A stretch of 64,000 nt of DNA, taken from positions 248,001-312,000 of the forward strand of contig NZ_JAAZQL010000001.1 in NCBI RefSeq assembly GCF_012275515.1. The letters run 5' to 3'. Both the position numbers and the translations under genes were made by a program. The DNA is from Novosphingobium sp. SG707 (GTDB taxonomy: Bacteria; Pseudomonadota; Alphaproteobacteria; Sphingomonadales; Sphingomonadaceae). Below the pieces are notes generated by a model, which searched no databases, was not told where the DNA came from, and worked only from the letters and a program-made list of their open reading frames with translations. Of this stretch, positions 62,293 to 64,000 are shown in pieces. How positions within the stretch are numbered: the first letter of the stretch is position 1; each line of letters starts with the position of its first letter.

Positions 62293-63381
62293 ATGGCGAT
62301 GAACAACCGGCGCCGACTGGCCATGCTGGGCGGCGGGCCGGGGTCCTTTATCGGTGGCATCCATCATCTGGGCGCGCGGATCGCCGGGATCGACCTTGTG
62401 GCGGGCGTGTTCAGCTCCGACCCCGAAAAATCGGCCCGCGCGGCGCAGGATTATGGCGTGGCGCCCGACCGCTGCTATGCCGATGCGCAGGCGATGTTCG
62501 CCGCCGAGGCAGAGCGCGAGGATGGCATCACCATGGTGGCCATAGCCACGCCCAACCACCTGCATCTGCCCGCCGCGCTGATGGCGGTCGAGGCGGGGGT
62601 GCATATCTTTTCGGACAAGCCCGCGACCGCCACGCTGGCCCAGGCGCTGACTCTGCGCGATGCATTGGCGCGCGGGCGCAGCGCCTATGCCCTGAGCTTT
62701 ACCTACAGCGCCTATCCGATGGTGCGCGAGGCGCGGGCACGGATCGCGGCGGGCGAGATCGGCGCGGTCCGCAAGGTGCTGGTGCATTACGCGCAGGCCG
62801 GGCTTGCCGATGCGCGCGGCGGGTGGCGCACCGATCCGGCACAAAGCGGGGTGGGTGGATGCATTGCCGATCTGGGCACCCATGCCTTCCATCTGGCCGA
62901 ATTTGTCACCGGGCAGGCGGTGGCCGAGCTGCTGGCCGATCTGAACAGTCATGACGGGCGCGCTCTGGATGATGACGGCGCGGTGCTGCTGCGTCTGGCC
63001 GGGGGCGAGCGGGGGGCGATCCATGCCTCGCAGATTGCCTTTGGCCAGCGCAATGGTCTGAGTTTTCAGGTCTATGGTGATCGGGGTGCGCTGTTCTGGG
63101 ATTTTGACACGGCCGATCAGTTGCGGCTGGTGCGCGGGGGCGAGGTGCTGCTGCTGGGGCCGGGTTCGCCCGATCTGATGGAGCGCGTGCCGGGGATGCG
63201 GGGCATCGGCAATGGGCTTATCGCGCCCTTTGCCACGCTTTACCGCGAATTCGCAGCGGCCTGCGACGGACAGGCCCCCGCCGCCCTGCCCGGCATCGAG
63301 GCGGGGTTGCGCAGCATGGCATTTGTGGAGCGCGCGGTGGCAAGCAGCGCGCAGGGCGGGCGCTGGCTGCCCATAAATTGA
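62293..63381 (+). CDS. Gfo/Idh/MocA-family NAD(P)-dependent oxidoreductase
   Basis: 362-aa sugar or inositol dehydrogenase-like protein. The Rossmann domain begins with a GGGPGSFIGG-type loop; SDKPATATL takes the place of the catalytic EKP motif; GGCIADLGTHAFHL carries the conserved Asp/His pair. Substrate unknown; members oxidise sugars or myo-inositol. Followed within 14 nt by a Dabb-domain gene. A second ATG two codons in is also possible. Confidence 0.9.
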   Translation: MAMNNRRRLAMLGGGPGSFIGGIHHLGARIAGIDLVAGVFSSDPEKSARAAQDYGVAPDRCYADAQAMFAAEAEREDGITMVAIATPNHLHLPAALMAVEAGVHIFSDKPATATLAQALTLRDALARGRSAYALSFTYSAYPMVREARARIAAGEIGAVRKVLVHYAQAGLADARGGWRTDPAQSGVGGCIADLGTHAFHLAEFVTGQAVAELLADLNSHDGRALDDDGAVLLRLAGGERGAIHASQIAFGQRNGLSFQVYGDRGALFWDFDTADQLRLVRGGEVLLLGPGSPDLMERVPGMRGIGNGLIAPFATLYREFAAACDGQAPAALPGIEAGLRSMAFVERAVASSAQGGRWLPIN

Positions 63382-63395
63382 CCGAGGGAGGCACG

Positions 63396-63701
63396 ATGTT
63401 TCACCACGTCTTTTTCTGGCTGAAGAATGCCGAGGATCGCGATGCGCTGATCACCGGGCTGGAGAGCCTGCGCGCCATTCCGCAGATCCGTGCGCTGCAT
63501 ATCGGCATTCCCGCCGCCACCGAGCAGCGCGATGTGGTCGAGAGCGGCTTTGCCGTGTCCGAACTGATGGAATTTGATAGTCCGGCCGATCAGAAAGCCT
63601 ATCAGGACCACCCGCTCCACCTGCGCTTTGTCGAGCAATGCGGGCATTTGTGGTCGCGCGTGGTGGTCTATGATGTCGAGCCCATCTGTTCCAGCCGGTA
63701 A
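63396..63701 (+). CDS. Dabb (stress-responsive A/B barrel) domain protein
   Basis: 101-aa ferredoxin-like dimeric barrel protein. MFHHVFFWLKN, LESLRAIPQI and KAYQDHPLHLRFVEQ are typical of Dabb proteins. Role unclear; family members include small enzymes and stress proteins, and they often accompany sugar-oxidoreductase genes. ATG 63396 follows GAGGGAGG. The end overlaps the convergent sigma-54 activator gene by 34 nt. Confidence 0.87.
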   Translation: MFHHVFFWLKNAEDRDALITGLESLRAIPQIRALHIGIPAATEQRDVVESGFAVSELMEFDSPADQKAYQDHPLHLRFVEQCGHLWSRVVVYDVEPICSSR

Positions 63702-64000
63702 TAGAGCTGGGCGCGGGTGATGCCCAGCAGGCGGGCGGCGCGGGCCTTGTTGCCTCCGCTGCGCGCCAGCGCCTGTTCGATCATCCGCCTCTCGCTGCGG
63801 GCCAGATCGAGGTCGTCTCCCTCCTGCGCCGCCTGTCCGTTTTCCACTCGCCCCCCGGCGCGGACGCGGAAGGGCAGGGGACCCAGCGCCTCGCCTCCGC
63901 CAAAGATATGGTGCAGGCGCAAAGGTTCGCCGTCGCGCGCCATGATGACGCCGCGTTCAATCACGTTTTCCAGCTCGCGGATATTGCCCGGCCAGCCATA
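63668..64000 (-). CDS. Sigma-54-dependent Fis-family regulator (C-terminal part, cut by window edge)
   Basis: About 110 codons of the C-terminus; the frame is open to the last base. At the edge, YGWPGNIRELENVIERGVIM is the end of the sigma-54 AAA+ domain. The end is a Fis-type DNA-binding helix: RMIEQALARSGGNKARAARL and LGITRAQLYYRLEQM. It activates an unknown target from sigma-54 promoters. The input domain and ATPase motifs lie outside the window. Confidence 0.9.
   Translation of the reverse strand, partial: YGWPGNIRELENVIERGVIMARDGEPLRLHHIFGGGEALGPLPFRVRAGGRVENGQAAQEGDDLDLARSERRMIEQALARSGGNKARAARLLGITRAQLYYRLEQMGSTS

Noticed and set aside
1..64000. Search for tRNA, rRNA, CRISPR repeats, transposases and integrases
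   Set aside because: None recognised by reading; no regularly spaced repeats or transposase-like proteins were seen. A tRNA scan could not be run.

Overview
The window is a GC-rich chromosomal segment of an alphaproteobacterium, most likely a sphingomonad close to Novosphingobium. Four large TonB-dependent receptors, a FecI/FecR regulatory pair, a NodT-type RND efflux operon, a B12 riboswitch operon and a PTS-based N-acetylglucosamine locus support this. The genus is inferred from gene content and protein style, not from a marker gene. No rRNA, tRNA, insertion sequence, phage gene or CRISPR array was seen. Coding density is high, with many 4-nt start/stop overlaps.

Layout. 1-2630: EmrAB-type efflux pair, 5' end cut by the window edge, closed by a terminator. 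2741-9580: cobalamin riboswitch followed by eight tightly overlapping genes (DUF1636, cobT, alpha-ribazole phosphatase-like, cobS, cobC/D, cbiB, cobQ, cobP). These assemble the nucleotide loop of B12; no corrin-ring genes are present. 9621-10763: exported PHP-domain protein. 10808-27306: amino-sugar locus. A leftward arm holds a TonB receptor, a GH89 alpha-N-acetylglucosaminidase, a NagX/HGSNAT-like acetyltransferase and a GH115 alpha-glucuronidase. A rightward arm holds an SIS-domain deaminase, nagA, an EIIA-HPr-EI fusion and an EIICB permease, followed by a strong terminator and a GntR regulator. 27494-30694: haem/iron-type TonB receptor with DUF6607 partner behind two Fur-like boxes. 30737-37702: RND efflux operon and TetR gene with three matching operators.

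37863-40867: rutBCDA pyrimidine catabolism genes. 40858-50644: ECF sigma factor, FecR and an STN-domain TonB receptor, followed by three exported amidohydrolases. One of these has lost its HxH metal motif and another carries a CIA30 domain. 50631-58429: leftward nucleoside-salvage block (TonB receptor, M20 peptidase, exported nucleoside hydrolase, purine permease, adenosine deaminase, exported nucleoside deoxyribosyltransferase-like protein). 58587-58604 is an exact two-repeat match to the Pho box. 58714-62223: TctD/TctE-like two-component system and a DAACS symporter. 62293-64000: Gfo/Idh/MocA oxidoreductase, Dabb-domain protein and the C-terminus of a sigma-54 activator cut by the window edge.

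Working together: most of the window is nutrient capture through TonB receptors plus periplasmic enzymes. Glycan-derived GlcNAc is trimmed in the periplasm and phosphorylated by the PTS. Nucleosides are probably hydrolysed in the periplasm and the bases imported, while pyrimidine rings are opened by Rut enzymes. The most unusual points are the NagX-GH89-GH115 operon, which resembles lysosomal heparan breakdown; the paired active and metal-site-deficient amidohydrolases; and the secreted nucleoside-processing enzymes with a Pho box at the divergent promoter.
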